Positions 1-13,600 of a stretch of DNA of 64,000 bases are shown here, one piece after another. The stretch is from a beta proteobacterium AAP65 (GTDB lineage Bacteria; Pseudomonadota; Gammaproteobacteria; Burkholderiales; Burkholderiaceae_C). The DNA is taken from assembly GCA_001295865.1 (NCBI GenBank), contig LJHW01000035.1, positions 1-64,000 on the forward strand, read 5' to 3'. Below the pieces are notes generated by a model. That model ran no database searches. It saw only the letters and a list, made by a program, of their open reading frames with translations, and was not told the DNA's origin. A program made the translations under genes and the position numbers. The number at the start of each line of letters is the position of its first letter. Position 1 is the first letter of the stretch.

Positions 1-1660
1 CGTCGGCGAAGGTGTGGGTGACGTTGCCGCTGAGGGCGGCGAGTTCTGCCGCGGTGATGGTCTGCAATGCCGAGCCGTCGCCCCAGTCGATGCTGTAGCT
101 CAGCACATCGGCCGGCACGTCGGTCCCCACGATGTTCAGCGTGTACACCGCACCCTCCAGGGTGTTGGCGTTGCCGCTGAGCACCAGGCCCGGTGAGGTG
201 TTGGTGATGGTCAGATTTTGCGTACCCAGGATGTGGGTGCCGTCTTCGTCGGCCGCGCTCACCACGATGATGCGGCCCGTGCCAGCGCCCACGCCATCGG
301 CGTAGACGTGCGTGAAGACCCCGCCTGCAGCAGCCCACTGCGCGGGCGTGAAGTTCTCGTTCGGCGTGCCGTCACCCCAACTGATGCTGTAGCCGGTGCG
401 GGTGTCGGCGCCCGGGTCGGTCACGGCGCCCACGTTCAGCGTGTAGGTCGCGCCTTCGGCCACCGTGGCGGCGCCGCTCACGGGTGCCGTAGGGGCCACG
501 TTGTTGACCGTGATGCTCCGCACGCCGGCATCGGCCCAAACACCGTCTTCGTCGGTCACGCTCACGCGGATCTGGCGCGTGATGTTGCCGTCGTCGTAGG
601 TGTGGTTGAACTGCCCGTTGGCCGGGAAGTCCACGGCCAGCACGGTCTGCACCGTGCCGTCGCCCCAGTCGATGACGTACTCGCTGATGGTGTCGGCGCC
701 CGGGTCGCTGCGGGTCAGCGTCATCGTGTAGACGCTGCCTTCGGCCACCGCGCTGCTGCCGCCAATGAAGATCTGCGGCGCCACGTTGTTGACGTTGACG
801 ATGAAGCTGTCGCTGCCGACCTGCTGCACGACGCCGCTGTCGTCCACCGTCACCGTCACGGTGTACGGGCCGCCGTTGTCGGCATAGCTGTGGCCGATGT
901 TGAAGCTGAACTGGCCGGCGGCGATGTTGCCGTTGCTGGTCTGGCCGTCGCCCCAATCCACCGTGTAGGTGCGGCCGGCGGCCCCCTGGTCGGTCGGGTC
1001 GTCGAAGAAGATGGTGCGGCTGAAGAAGTTGCCTTCGTTGACGGTGGTGTCGGCGCCCGCGTTGACCGTGATGACTTCGGCCGGGGCGCTGACATCGATG
1101 GTCTTGGTGCCGGCGTTGGCGTAGACGCCGTCTTCGTCGGTCAGGCCCACCACGATGGTCTTCGGACCCACGGTCACGAAGGTGTGCGTGAGGATGCCGC
1201 CGGGGGGCAGCGTGGCGGCGGTGTAGGTCTCCACCGGCGAGCCATCGCCCCAGTTGATGCGGTACTCGGTGACATCGTCATCACCCGGGTCGTTCACCGA
1301 GCCGAGGTCGAGCGTGTAGACCTGGCCTTGCTCCACGGTGGTGTTGCCGAAGAGCGGAATGGTCGGCGCGATGTTGGCGATGTTGGCCGTGAAGCTGCCG
1401 CTCTCGATGCTGTTGCCCTGGCCCTGCTGGTCGTTGACGGTGACGGTGACCGTGTAGTTGCCGTTGTCGGCATAGACGTGCGAGATGTTGGGGTTGGCCA
1501 GGCTCGTCACGAACACCGTGTTGGCGCTGCCATCGCCCCAGTTCACCGTGACCTGGTGCGATTCCGGGTCGGGGTCGCCGATGGTGATGCTGCGGCTGAA
1601 GACGCTGCCTTCGCTGCCGGCGGCGTCGGTCAGCAGGCCCAGGCGCGGCCCGTCGTTGAC
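1..1660 (-). repeat. Array of six PKD-like domains inside the giant protein
   Basis: Six WGDG cores have Trp codons ending at 1540, 1252, 955, 667, 379 and 85, a spacing of 96 to 99 residues. Each unit has the PKD pattern: a linker ending in a VxEGxxYTL-type strand, then WGDG, then an HTYADNG-type strand, then a V-T-V-T-V-D strand. PKD domains are immunoglobulin-like spacers in secreted proteins and often bind polysaccharide or protein. The array runs off the window, so the true number is at least six. Confidence 0.88.
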
Positions 1661-4600
1661 GTTGCTCAGCACGATGTTGGTGAACACCGGAGTGCTGGCG
1701 AAGGCCACGCCGTCGCTGCCTGTCCAGCGGAACTGGTCGTTGCCGAAATAATCGACGTTGCCCTGGTAGGTGAGCAGGCCGGCCTGCAGTTGCTCGATGG
1801 AGATTTCCTGCCCGCTGAGCACGGGTGTGCCGTCCAGCCGCAGCGTGCCTTCGGCCGGCAGCGTGACGATCTTGATCGCTTGCAGGCTCTGGCCGTCGGG
1901 GTCGGTGAAGCCGCCTTCGAACAGCGTGTTGCTCAGCGTGATCACCGCCTCTTCCGCGCCTGTGACCGTCACGTTCTGGATGTTGGGTGCCGTGTTGCTG
2001 AAGCGCTGCAGGCGGATTTCGTAGGTGTCGTTGCCGCCGTCGGGAATGCCGTCGCCATTGCCGTCGCCGGTGGCGATGTAGCCCGCGTAGGTGACGACGA
2101 ATCCGCCGTCGGCCATGCTGGCCACGGCCGGCTGCCACTGCGTGGAATAGCGGTAGCTGTTGACCAGTGTCTCGCCGTCCACCGCACGCCCGGCGGCGTC
2201 GTACTGCTGCGCGTAGACGTCGTAGCTGCCGACGTTGGTGTCGGTCCACGTGATCACCCAGCCGCCCGACTCCAAGGCCGTCACCGCCGGCTCGTACTGC
2301 TGGCCGTTGATGTTGGTGTTGACGCGGAATTCGGCCCCCAGCTTGGTGCCGGTGGCGTCGAAACGCTGGGCGTAGATGCCGGTGGAGCTCAAGTCCTGGC
2401 CGGCGGATTCCCATGTGACGACGAAGCCGCCATCTTTCAGCGCAGCCACCGAGGCCGCGCTCTGGGTGCTGTCGACATAGCTGTTGACCGCGAAGGCGGC
2501 CCCCTCGGCCACGCCCGCCGCGCTGAAGCGCTGGCCGAAGACGCCGAGCCCGTTGCCATCGGCGCTGTGGTCGGTCCAGATGACGACGAAGCCGCCGCCG
2601 GCCAGGCCGGCGATGCTGGGTTCGTTCTGCGTGGTGGTGCCCAGGCCTGAAGGATTGGCGCGCGTTTCCACGCCCTGCACCACGCCATTGCTGTCGTAGC
2701 GCTGGAAGAGGACGTCGCGGTACTCGGTGAAGCCCGCGTCGGTGTAGTAGTCGTCGTACCAGGCGACGACAAAACCACCGTCGGCCGTGGCCGTGATGCT
2801 GGGCTGGTACTGGTTCTGGTCGGTGCCGGTGTTGACGCGGAACTCGGTGCCTGCGGTGCTGCCATCGGCCGCGTAACGCTGGCCGTAGACCCCGGCGCCG
2901 CTGCCATCCTGGCTGTCGCTGCGCCAGGTCACGACCCAGCCGCCCCCAGTCAGCGCCGTGATCTGGGCCTCGTACTGGGCGTTGGTGGTGACGGTGTTGA
3001 CGCGGAACTGCCCGCCCACCGCGTTGTCGTCGCTGTCGTAGCGCTGGCCGTAGACGCCCCAGCTGCTGCCGTCGGCGCCGCCCTGGTCGGTCCACACCAC
3101 CACATAGCCGCCGTCGCTCACCCGCGCCACGGCGGGTTCGACCTGGTTGCCGGCCACGGTGGTGTTGACCACCTTCTCCAGACCGAACTTCACCGCGCCG
3201 TCGGTTTCGGGCCGCACGTTGATGTTGACGGTGCGCGCCTCGCTGGCGCCGCCGTCGCCATCGGTGACGCGGATGCTGATGGTGCGGTTGGCGATCGGGT
3301 TGCTGACGGTGTTGGCGTAGGTCAGGCTCTCGATGACCTGCTCCACCGCGTCCACGGTGGCGTTTGCATTGAACTGCACCGTGAGCTTGTTGCCGTTGGC
3401 GCCGTTGCTGACGATGGTGCCGATGGCCACACCCTGGTAGCTGACCACCGCGCCGGCCACGCTGACCTGCCGTGCACCGGTGCCTTCGCTGCGGATGCCC
3501 AGCTGGTCCTGGCTGTCCAGGCCTTGCTGGCCCAGCTGGTCTTGCGCGCCGTAGCCGGTGAGGTAGTTCACCTCGAGCAGGCCGCCGTCGAAGTTGGGCG
3601 AGTCCACGTCTTGCAGGCCGACGCCGGCATCGATGAGCTGCGGCACGGCGTTGACGAGGTTCTCACCGAAGCTCACGCTGCTGTTCACGTCGACCAGCAG
3701 CGGGTTGGCCTGGCGCACCAGCGTCGCGGGGTTGCCGAAAACCTGCTGGTAGACGTCATACTCGTTGGTGGTGTTGTCGTAGTCGTAGAACGACACGACG
3801 AAGCCGCCATCCGGCAAGGCCGCAAGGGCTGGCTGTCCCGCGTAATTGCTGGCGTTGGGGAAGAGGTCGGCCTTGATCTCGCCGTCCACACGCTCGCCCG
3901 TGGCGCTGAACTGCTGCACGAAGATCTGGCCCGAGCTCTCCCAGGCCACCACCCAGCCGCCGGTGCTTAGCGCCGCCACCGCCGCGTCGAACTGGTTGCC
4001 CGAGACCGTGGTGTTGACGCGGAACTCGGCACCCACGGGGCTGCCGTCGGCGGCGTAGCGCTGGCTGAAGATGCCGCCGCTGCTGCTGTCTTGCCCTTCT
4101 GAACGCCAGGTGACGAGGAAGCCGCCGTCGTTCAGGGCCGTGACAACGCTGTTGTCTTGCGAGCTGGTGGTGTAGGTGTTGACGCGGAAGCTCGCGCCCT
4201 GCGCGTTGCCGCTGGCGTCGAAGCGCTGGCCGTTGATGCCGTTGCTGTTGCCATCGGCGCCGTCGTCAGACCACGTGACCACGAAGCCACCGCCCACCAG
4301 GCCGGTGATGCTCGGTTCGTACTGCGACACCGTGCCCAGGCCGGCCGGGTTGGCGCGTGTCTCGCCGCCTTGCGCCACGCCGGCGGCGTTGTAACGCTGG
4401 AAGAAGATGTCGCGGTATTCGGTGAAACCGGCGTTGGTGTAGTAGTCGTCGTACCAGGCGATGACAAAGCCGCCGTCGGCCGTGGCCGCAATGCTGGGCT
4501 GGTACTGGTTCTGGTCGGTGCTGGTGTTGACACGGAACTCGGCACCCTGCGGCCGGCCGGCGCTGTCGTAACGCTGCGCGTAGACACCGGCGCCGCTGCT

Positions 4601-7600
4601 GTCCTGGTTGTCGCTGCGCCAGGCAATGACAAAACCGCCCCCGCTCAGCCCCACCACGGTGGCGTCGCTCTGCGAGTAAGGCGTGTAAGTGTTGACCTGG
4701 AACTCGGTGCCCAGGGGCACGCCGTTGGGGGCGAAACGCTGGGCGTAGACGGCCGCGTCCCAGCCGTCCTGTGCCGTGGCAGAGGTCCACACCGTGATGT
4801 AGCTGCCGTCGGCCAGGCTCGCCATCGCAGCGTCGCTCTGGGTGTTCGGGCGGTAGGAGTTGACACGCTCGTTGTCGAACACCGGCTGCGCACCGTCGAA
4901 CTGCGGCGTGACCTTGATCTCGACACTGCGCGCCACGCTGGCACCGCCGTCGCCGTCGGTCACGCGGATGCTCACCGTGCGCGTGGCCGCGGGGTCGCTG
5001 AAGGTGTTGGCGTAGGTCAGGCTCTCGATCACCCGCTCTACCGCCACCACGCTGGCGTTGGCGTTGAAGCTGATGGCCAGCTTGCTGCCGTTCACGCCGT
5101 TGCTGGTGATGGTGCCGATGGCCACGCCGCCGAAGCTGACGGTGTTGCCAGCCACCCCCACCTGGCCGACGCCGCTGCCCTCGTGGCGCACGCCGAGCTG
5201 GTCTTGCGCCGACAGGCCCGACAGGCCGAGCTGGTCTTGCAGCGCGTAGCCGGTGAGGTAGTTCACCTCCAGCACGCCGCCGTCGAAGTTGGTGGAGTCC
5301 GCGTCGGACAGGCCCACCACGGGGTCGATCAACTGCGGTGTGGCGTTGACCAGGTCCTCGTCGAAGGTGACGCTGGTGGCCACATCCACGAGCTGCGGGT
5401 TGGCTTGCCGCGTGAAGTCGGCCGGCTTGCCGAAGAGCTGCTGGTAGACGTTGTAGGTGCTGCCGTCGTTGTAGTCGTAGTCGCGGAAGGTGACGACGAA
5501 GCCGCCGTTGGCCAGTGCGACGATGCTGCTGGCGTTGCTGTTGCCGTTGTTGTCCAGGGCGTCGACACGCTGCTCGCCGTCGAGCCGGGCGCCCGTGGCG
5601 TCGTAGGCCTGCACCCACTGGTTGCCGCCGCTGTAGTAGCTGACGGCGAAGCCGCCGTGCGACAGGCCCGTCACCGACGGCAGGTACTGCGTGCTGGCCG
5701 TGTTGGTGTTGACGCGGAACTCGCCGCCCACCAGGCTGCCATCGGCCGCATAACGTTGCCCGAAGACACCCAGGCCGCTGCCGTCCTGGCCCTCAGAAGA
5801 CCAGACTGCGATCCAGCCGCCGTCGTTCAGTGCGGCCGCCGCCGCTTGCGACTGTGCGTTCGTGGTGTAGCTGTTGACCCGGAAACTGGCCCCCAGGGCG
5901 CTGCCGGCGGCATCGAAACGCTGACCGAAGACGCCGGTGCCACTGCCGTCCTTGCTGTCGTCGGTCCACATCATCACGAAGCCGCCGCCGCTCAGGCCCA
6001 CGAGCACGGGTTCGTACTGGCTGACGGTGCCCTCGCCTGCCGGGTTGGCACGGGTCTCGCCGCCCTGTGCCACGCCGGCGGCGTTGTAGCGCTGGAAGAA
6101 GACGTCGCGGTACTCGGTGAAGCCGGCGTCGGTGTAGTAGTCGTCGTACCAGCCGATGACGAAGCCGCCATCGGCCGTGGCCGCAATGGTGGGCTGGTAT
6201 TGGTTCTGGTCGGTGCTGGTGTTGACGAGGAACTCGCCACCGAGTGCGGTGCCGTCGTTGGCGAAGCGCTGTGCGTAGACGCCGGTGCCGCTGCCGTCCT
6301 GGCCGTTGCTGCGCCAGGTGACGACGTAACCGCCCCCGTTCAGCCCGGCCACCGCCGGTTCGTACTGGCTGTCGCGGGTGTTGCTGTTGATGCGGAACTC
6401 GGCCCCCACGGCCACGCCCTGGGCGTCGAAGCGCTGCGCGTAGACGCCCTCGTTCCAGCCGTCCTGGCCGCTGGATTCCCAGACGGTGATGTAGCCGCCG
6501 TCAGACAGGCGCGCAGAAGCCGGGTTGTCCTGTGTGCTCGGCGCATAGGTGTTGACACGCTCGTTGCCGAAGAGCGGCGAGCCGCCGTCGGCTTCGGGGG
6601 TGATGTTGATGACCACGGCGCGCGGCACGCTGGTGCCGCCGTCGCCGTCGGACAGGCTGATGCTGACGGTGCGTGCCGGCACCGGCGCCGAGGCCGTGTT
6701 CGCGTAGGTCAGGTTCTCGAGCAGCGCTTCCACCAGCGATGCCGTGGCGTTGGCGTTGAAGCTCACCACCAGGTCGGCGCCGTTCACGCCGGTGCCGGTG
6801 ATGGTGCCGATGGCCACACCGCCGACGCTGACTGTGTTGCCGGCAACGCCCACCTGCCCGGGGCCGTTGCCCTGGTGGCGGATGCCGAACTGGTCTTGCT
6901 GGGCCGCCGGGTCGGCGAGTTGCGCCGTTTCGATGTTGCCGTAACCCGAGATCACGCTCACCCACAGCGTGCCGCCATCGAAGTTGGCGGAGTCGGTGTC
7001 CACCAGGCCAATGCCGGCGTCGATGAGCTGCGGCGCACTGTTGACGAGGTTCTCGGCAAAGGTGACGCTGGCTGCCAGGTCGGTGAGCACCGGCGCTGCC
7101 GAACCGGTCAGGCTGCCGGGTGCGCCCAAGACCTGCTGGAAGACGCCGTAGGTATTGACGGTGCCTCTTTCCTGGTCGTAGCCCGCCCACACGACGACGG
7201 CCTTGTTGCCACCCAGCCCGACGATCTCGGGTTCGTACTGCGTGCTGCTGCGCACGGTGTTGAGCACCTGCACGCCGTCGACCTTGTTGCCCGCAGCATC
7301 GAACTGCTGCGTCATCACGTCCCAGCTGTTGCCACCCAGCGCTGCGCTGGGGTTGCCGTCCCAGGTGACGATGAAGCCGTTGTTGTCGAGGGCCGCGACG
7401 CGGGGTTCACCGTTCAGGTTGCTGGGGCTGTCGCTGCCGTTGACCCGCAGCTCCGTGCCCACGGGCGTGCCCGCGGCATCGAAGCGCTGGGCGCGCACAT
7501 CGTTGCCGTCGTCCCAGACCGCCACGAAGCCGCCACCGCTCAGCGCTGCCACGTGCACGCCGCTCTGGGCGCCGGCCGTGGTGGTGTTGATGCTGATGGG

Positions 7601-10600
7601 GCTGCCGACCTTGGCGCCCGCGTTGGTGAAGAGCTGGGCCACGACGCCGCTGCCGCTGGCGTCGCCGCTGGTGTCGGTCCACACGGCCACGAAGCCGCCG
7701 CCGCTCAGCGCGGCCAGCTGCGGCTGGTACTGCGTGGCGCCGCCGGCGGTGTTGAGCGTGATCTCGCTGCCGAGCAGGCTGCCATCGGCCGCGAAACGCT
7801 GCGCCAGCACGTCGTTGAGGCTCGAGTTGCCGGTGTAGTCGCTGCGGTAGGCGATGATGAAGCTGCCATCCGACAGCCCCAGCACGGCGGGCTCGTACTG
7901 GTTGCCGACGGTGCTGGTGGTGGCGCGGAACTCGGGGCCCGCCGGGCTGCCGTCGGCGTTGTAGCGCTGGGCATAAACGCCATAGCTGCCGCCGCCGTCC
8001 TGGCCGGTGGCGCGCCAAGCGATGACGAAGCCACCGCCCGCCAGGCCGCCGATGGCCGGCTCGGTCTGGCTGTTCAGCGTGGTGGTGTTGACCTGGAACT
8101 CGGGGCCGATGGCCGCGCCGTTGCTGGCGTAGCGCTGCGCGAAGATGCCATGGTCGTCACCGTCTTGCGCACCGACGGATGTCCAGGTGACGACATAGCT
8201 GCCGTCGTTGCTGCCCAGCAGGCGCGCCACGGCCGGGTTCTGCTGCTGGTTGCTTTCGAAGGTGTTGACCTGCTGCTCGGTGCCCAGCAAGGGCTGCACG
8301 GCATTGGCATCGTCTTCGGCCGCGACGGTGATGGAGACATCACGCGCGGTGGCCGCGTTGCCGGCGCCATCGTTCAGGCTGATGCGCACCGAACGGCTGG
8401 CCAGCGGTTCGCTGGAGGTGCTGCTGTAGCGCAGGTTCTCGATCACGCGCTCGATGGCGGTTTCGGTGGCCGTGGCTTTCCAGGTGATGTCCAGCGTGCT
8501 GCCGTTCGCGCCATTGAGCGTGGCGCTGATGGTGCCGATGGAGACACCGCCGAACAGCACATCGCTGCCCACCACGCCCACCTGCCCGGCGGCGCTGCCT
8601 TCGTTGCGGATGGCCAGTTGGTCGTCGCTGCGGTTGGTGCTGCTCAGGTAGGTGACGGTGAGCTTGCCGTTGGCCCAGTTGCTGCCGGTGTAGCTGAGCT
8701 GCACATCCGGGTCGATCAGCGCACCGGCCAGGGCCTGCGTCTCTGTCAGCGCCAGGGTGCTGGCCACGTCGTCCAGGCCCAGCACGGGTGCGCTGAAGCT
8801 GGCCTGGATGCGGATCTGCACCGTGCTGGCGTCGCTGGCGCCGCCGTCACCGTCGGTCAGGCGGATGCCGATGTGGCGGTCGGTGGTGCCGGCCGGCGGC
8901 GCCGTGTGCAGGTAGGTGATGTTCTCGCCCACGGCGCGCACCGCTTCGGCCGTGGCGTTGGCGTTGAAGGTCACCACGAGGTTGGGCGCGCCTGCGCCGC
9001 CGCCGGTGTAGCTGCCCACCACGGTGCCTCCAAAGCTGACATCGCTGCCGCTCACGCCCACCTGGCCGGCACCGTTGCCTTCGTTGCGCAGGCCCAGCGT
9101 GTCGTTGGCACTGAGGCCCGCGGTGAAGAAGACCGTCAGCTGGCCGCCGTCGAAGTTGGCCGAGTCGCTGTCGGTGACGCTGATGTCGGTGTCGATCACG
9201 CGCGCCGTGCCGGCGTAGAAATTGGCATCCGCCGGCGCGTTGGTCAGCGTGCGCAGCAGGCGCACGTCACCCAGCACGGGGTTGGCACTGGGGCGCGCCA
9301 GTTCGGCGGCGTCGCCGAAGATCTGGGTGCGGATTTCCCAGGTGTTGCCGCCGGCGCCGTTGATCGGCGTGGCGTTGTAGTCGCTGTAGGCAACGACGAA
9401 GTTGCCGTTGCCGAGGTCGGCGATGGCCGGCTGGTATTCGGTGCTGTTCGTCAGCGAAGGCAGCTTGCGCTCGCCGTCCAGCGCCACGCCCGCGTTGTTG
9501 AACTCGCGGATGTAGACATCGTTCTGCGTGCCCGTGCCGCTGACGTCGGTGTTGTCGTTGTACCAGGTGACGACGAAGCCGCCGGTGCTCAGCCCGGTCA
9601 CGTCAGGCTGGTATTGGCTGCCCGGCGTGCGCTGGTTGACGAGGAACTCGCCACCCACCTTGGCGCCCGTGGCGTCCAGCAGTTGCCCGAAGACGCCTGC
9701 AGCGTCGCCGTCCTGGCCGCCGTTGCTGCGCCACACGACGACGAAGCCGCCATTGGAAAGCGCCGCGACGCTGGGCTCGTACTGGCTGTCCGCGGTCTGC
9801 GTGTTCACCGTGAACAAGGGCCCGAGCAGGCCGGTGGCCGCGTCGTAGAAGCGGCCGAAAACGCCCCAGGCATTGCCATCCAGCCCAGCCTGGTCCTGCC
9901 AGACGATCAGCAGGTCGCCGTTGGCCTGCGCCGCCACATCGGGCAGCTCTTGCGTGCTGGTCTGCGCGGTGGTGCCGCTGGTGTTGTTGACCCGAAGTTC
10001 GGCCGTCACCTGCACACCGTTGTTGTCGAAGCGGCGCAGGTAGATGTCTTGCCCGCTGAACCCGGCGGCGCCTTGCGAACCCGACCACACCGCGGCAAAG
10101 CCGCCCGTGTAGCCCGCCACCACACCGTGGTACTGGCTGCCTGCCGTGGTGGTGTTGACCGTGAAGTTGCTGCCCACGGCCGCGCCGCTGCTGTCGTAGC
10201 GCTGACCGATCACCCCCCAGCCTGCGCCATCGCTGCCACTGATGTCTTGCCAGACGATGACGTAGCCGCCGTCGGACAGGGCCGTGATCTGCGAAAAATC
10301 TTGTGTGCTGCTGGTGGCCGTGTTGACACGCACCTCGTTGCCGATGGCCACGCCGGCCCCGGTGTAACGCTGGGCGTAAACGCCGTTGCCGCTGCCGTCC
10401 TGGCCGCTGCTGGTCCAGGTGACGACATAGCTGCCGTCGGCCAGCACCGCCACCTCGGGGTATTCCTGCGTGCTCTCGCGGTAGGTGTTGACGCTGCCCA
10501 GTGACTCGCCATACACCAGTGGTGCACCGTCGAGGTTGGGGGTGACGTTGATGGTCACGGCGGCCGGTGCCGTGCTGCCGCCGTCGCCGTCGGTGAGGCG

Positions 10601-13600
10601 CAAGCCCACGGTGCGGCTGAGGGCCGGGCCCTCGGAAGTGCTGCCGTAGGTGAGGCTCTGCACCAGCGCTTCCACCGCTTCGGTGCTGGCGTTGGCGTTC
10701 AGGTCGATGCGCAGCGCGCTGCCGTTGCTGCCCGTCAGGGCCGCGGCCACGGTGCCTATGGCCACGCCACCAAAGCTGATGGTGCCGCCGGCCACGCCGA
10801 TCTGGCCCGCAGCGTTGCCGACGTTGCGCACCCCGAGTTGGTCGCCGGCCTCGCCGCCCTGCACGTAGAAGAGGTCGAGGCGGCCGCCGTCGAAGTTGGC
10901 CGAATCGGTGTCGACCAGGGCCACGGCGGCGTCGATGAGCTGCGGCGTGGCATTGACGAGGTTTTCGGCAAAGGTGACGCTGCCGGTGAAGTCACCCAGC
11001 ACCGGGTTGGCCTGACGTGCCAGCGCGGCTGGGTTGCCGAAGAGCTGCTGCGCGATGCCGTAGGTGTTGTTGCCGCCGCCGGCGGTGGTCACGTAGTCGG
11101 CGTAGGCGACGACGAAGCCGCCGCTGGCCAGCCCGGCGATGGCCGGCTGTTGCTCGGTGCTGTTGGTGGCCGAGAGGAGCTTGCGTTCGCCGTCTATGGG
11201 CACGCCGGCATTGGTGAACTCGCGAACGAAGACGTCGCTGGACGTACCGGCGTCGGAGGTGTCGCTGTACCAGCTGACGGCGAAGCCGCCGCCACTCAGA
11301 CCGGTGACGGCCGCCTGGTACTGACCGCCCGCGGTGGTTTCATTGACGAGGAACTCGCCGCCCACCTTGGCGCCGGCCGCGGTGAAGACCTGCGCGTACA
11401 CGCCGGCGCTGGCGCCGTCCTGGTTGTCGCTGCGCCAGGTGACGACGAAGCCGCCGTCGGACAGCACGGCCACCGAGGGTTCGTATTGGTTGCCGGTCGT
11501 CGTGCCGTTGACAAGGAAGGTGTCGCCGAACGTGCCTGTTGTGGCGTCGTACAGGCGCGCGAAGACACCGTAGCTGGCACCATCGTTGCCGTTGGCGTCT
11601 TGCCACACGATGACGAGGTTGCCGTTGGCGTAGGCCGCCACGTCGGGCAGCTCTTGCGTGCCCGTCTGCGCGCTGGCAGCGACCACACTGACCCGGGTTT
11701 CCGCCGTCGTGATGGCGCCGGTGTTGTCGTAGCGCTTCAGGTAGATGTCGAAGGCGTTGCCGCCCGCCTGGCTGGACGCCCACACCACCGCGTAGCCGCC
11801 GTCGTAGCTGGCCACGGCGTCGTGGTACTGGGTGCCCGTGCTGACACTGTTCACGAGGAACTGCCCGCCCACGGCCACACCATCGGCGTCGTAGCGCTGG
11901 CCGTAGACCCCCCAGCCGCTGCCGTCGTTGCTGCTGTCCTGCCAGGTGACGACCCAGCCGCCGCCACCGGCGCCCGTCAAGCCGGCCACATGCGCGTAGT
12001 TCTGCTGGCTGACGGTCAGGCTGTTGACGCGGATCTCACCGCCCACTGCGACGCCCACGTTGTTGTAGCGCTGCATGTAGACGCCATCGGCCTGGCCGTC
12101 TTGCCCGGCCGAAGTCCAGACGATGACGTAGCCACCGTCGGCCAGCACGCCGATTTCGGGGTCGTCCTGGGCGTCGACGGTGTAGGTGTTGACGGCTTCC
12201 TCGCCCCACACCAGCGGCTGGCCGTCGAGTTCGCGCGTGACGTTGATGGTGATCAGGCTGGCATCGGTGCTGCCGCCATCGCCGTCGCTCAGGCGCAGGC
12301 CCACGGTGCGCTCGGCCGCCGGGCTTTGCGAGGTGCTGGCGTAGGTCAGGTTCTGCACCAGGGCCTGCACGGCCTCTACCGTGGCGCCGGCGGTGAAATC
12401 GATGCGCAGGTTGTTGCCCTGGCCGCCGGTGCCCAGACCGCTGATGCTGCCGATGGCCACGCCACCGTAGCTGATCGTGCTGCCGGCCACGCCGATCTGG
12501 CCCGCGCCGTTGCCGACGTGGCGCACCCCGAACTGGTCGGTGTTCTCGCCGCCCTGCACGTAGTACAGGTCGAGCCGGCCGCCGTCGAAGTTCGCTGAAT
12601 CGATGTCGTTCAGGCTCACGGCGCCGTCGATCACCTGCGGCGTGGCGTTGACCAGGTTTTCTGCGAAGGTCACGCTGCCCGTGAAGTCGCCCAGGCTCGG
12701 GTTGGCCTGGCGCGGCACTTCGGCTGCGTTGCCGAAGAGCTGCTGCACGATGTTGTAGGTGCTGTTGGCGCCCGGCACGCCGGTGTTGTAGTCGGCGTAG
12801 ACAACGACGAAGTTGCCGTTGCCCAGGTCGGCCAGGGCCGGCTCGAACTCGGTGTTGTTCGTGGGCGAGAGCAGCTTGCGCTGGCTGTCGACGGCCACAC
12901 CGTTGGCGTCGTACTGGCGGATGTAGACGTCGTTCTGGGTGCCGGTGCCCGTGAAGTCGTAGTTGTCGTTGTAGAAGCTGACGACAAAACCGCCCGTGGA
13001 CAGCCCGATCACCTTGGGCTGGTACTGCCCGCCCGAGGTGGTTTCGTTGACGATGAACTCGCCGCCCACCTTGGCGCCGGCCGCGTCAAAACGCTGTCCG
13101 TAGACACCGGCGCTGCTGCCGTCCTGGCCGTCAGAACGCCAGACGGCCACGAAGCCGCCGTCGCTGAGCGTGGCCACGTCCACCTCGTACTGGCTGCCCG
13201 CGGTGGTGGTGCTGATCAGGAAGGTGGGGCCGAAGCTGTCCGTCGCCGCGTTGAACTGGCGGCCGAAGACGCCGACGCCGCTGCCGTCGTTGCCGCTGTC
13301 GTCGCGCCAGGCGATGACGAGGTCGCCGTTGGCGTGGGCTGCGATGCTGGGTTCGTACTGCGTGCCGGGCTGTGCCGTGCTGGCGCCCACGGCGTCGCTG
13401 ACCCGCAACTCGCCGCCGACCTTGTTGCCGGCATTGTCGAAGCGCTGGAGGTAGATCTCCCACCCGCTGCTGTCAGGGTTGTTGCCGCTCGAGGCCCACA
13501 CCACAGCGTAGCCGGCCGCCACCGGGCCGGCCCCGGCCCAGCTGGCCACATCGTTGTACTGCTGGGTGCTGCTGGTGAAGGTGTTGGCGAGGAAGTTGTT

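Noticed and set aside
4157-10504. Plus-strand open frame of over 2,100 codons, and similar ones at 218-2650, 10838-12598 and 13334-15718
   Set aside because: They lie exactly antisense to the giant repeat gene and exist because its biased, repetitive codons lack stops on the other strand. Their composition (Val/Ala/Arg/His-rich repeats) resembles no real protein, whereas the minus-strand frame gives recognisable domains.
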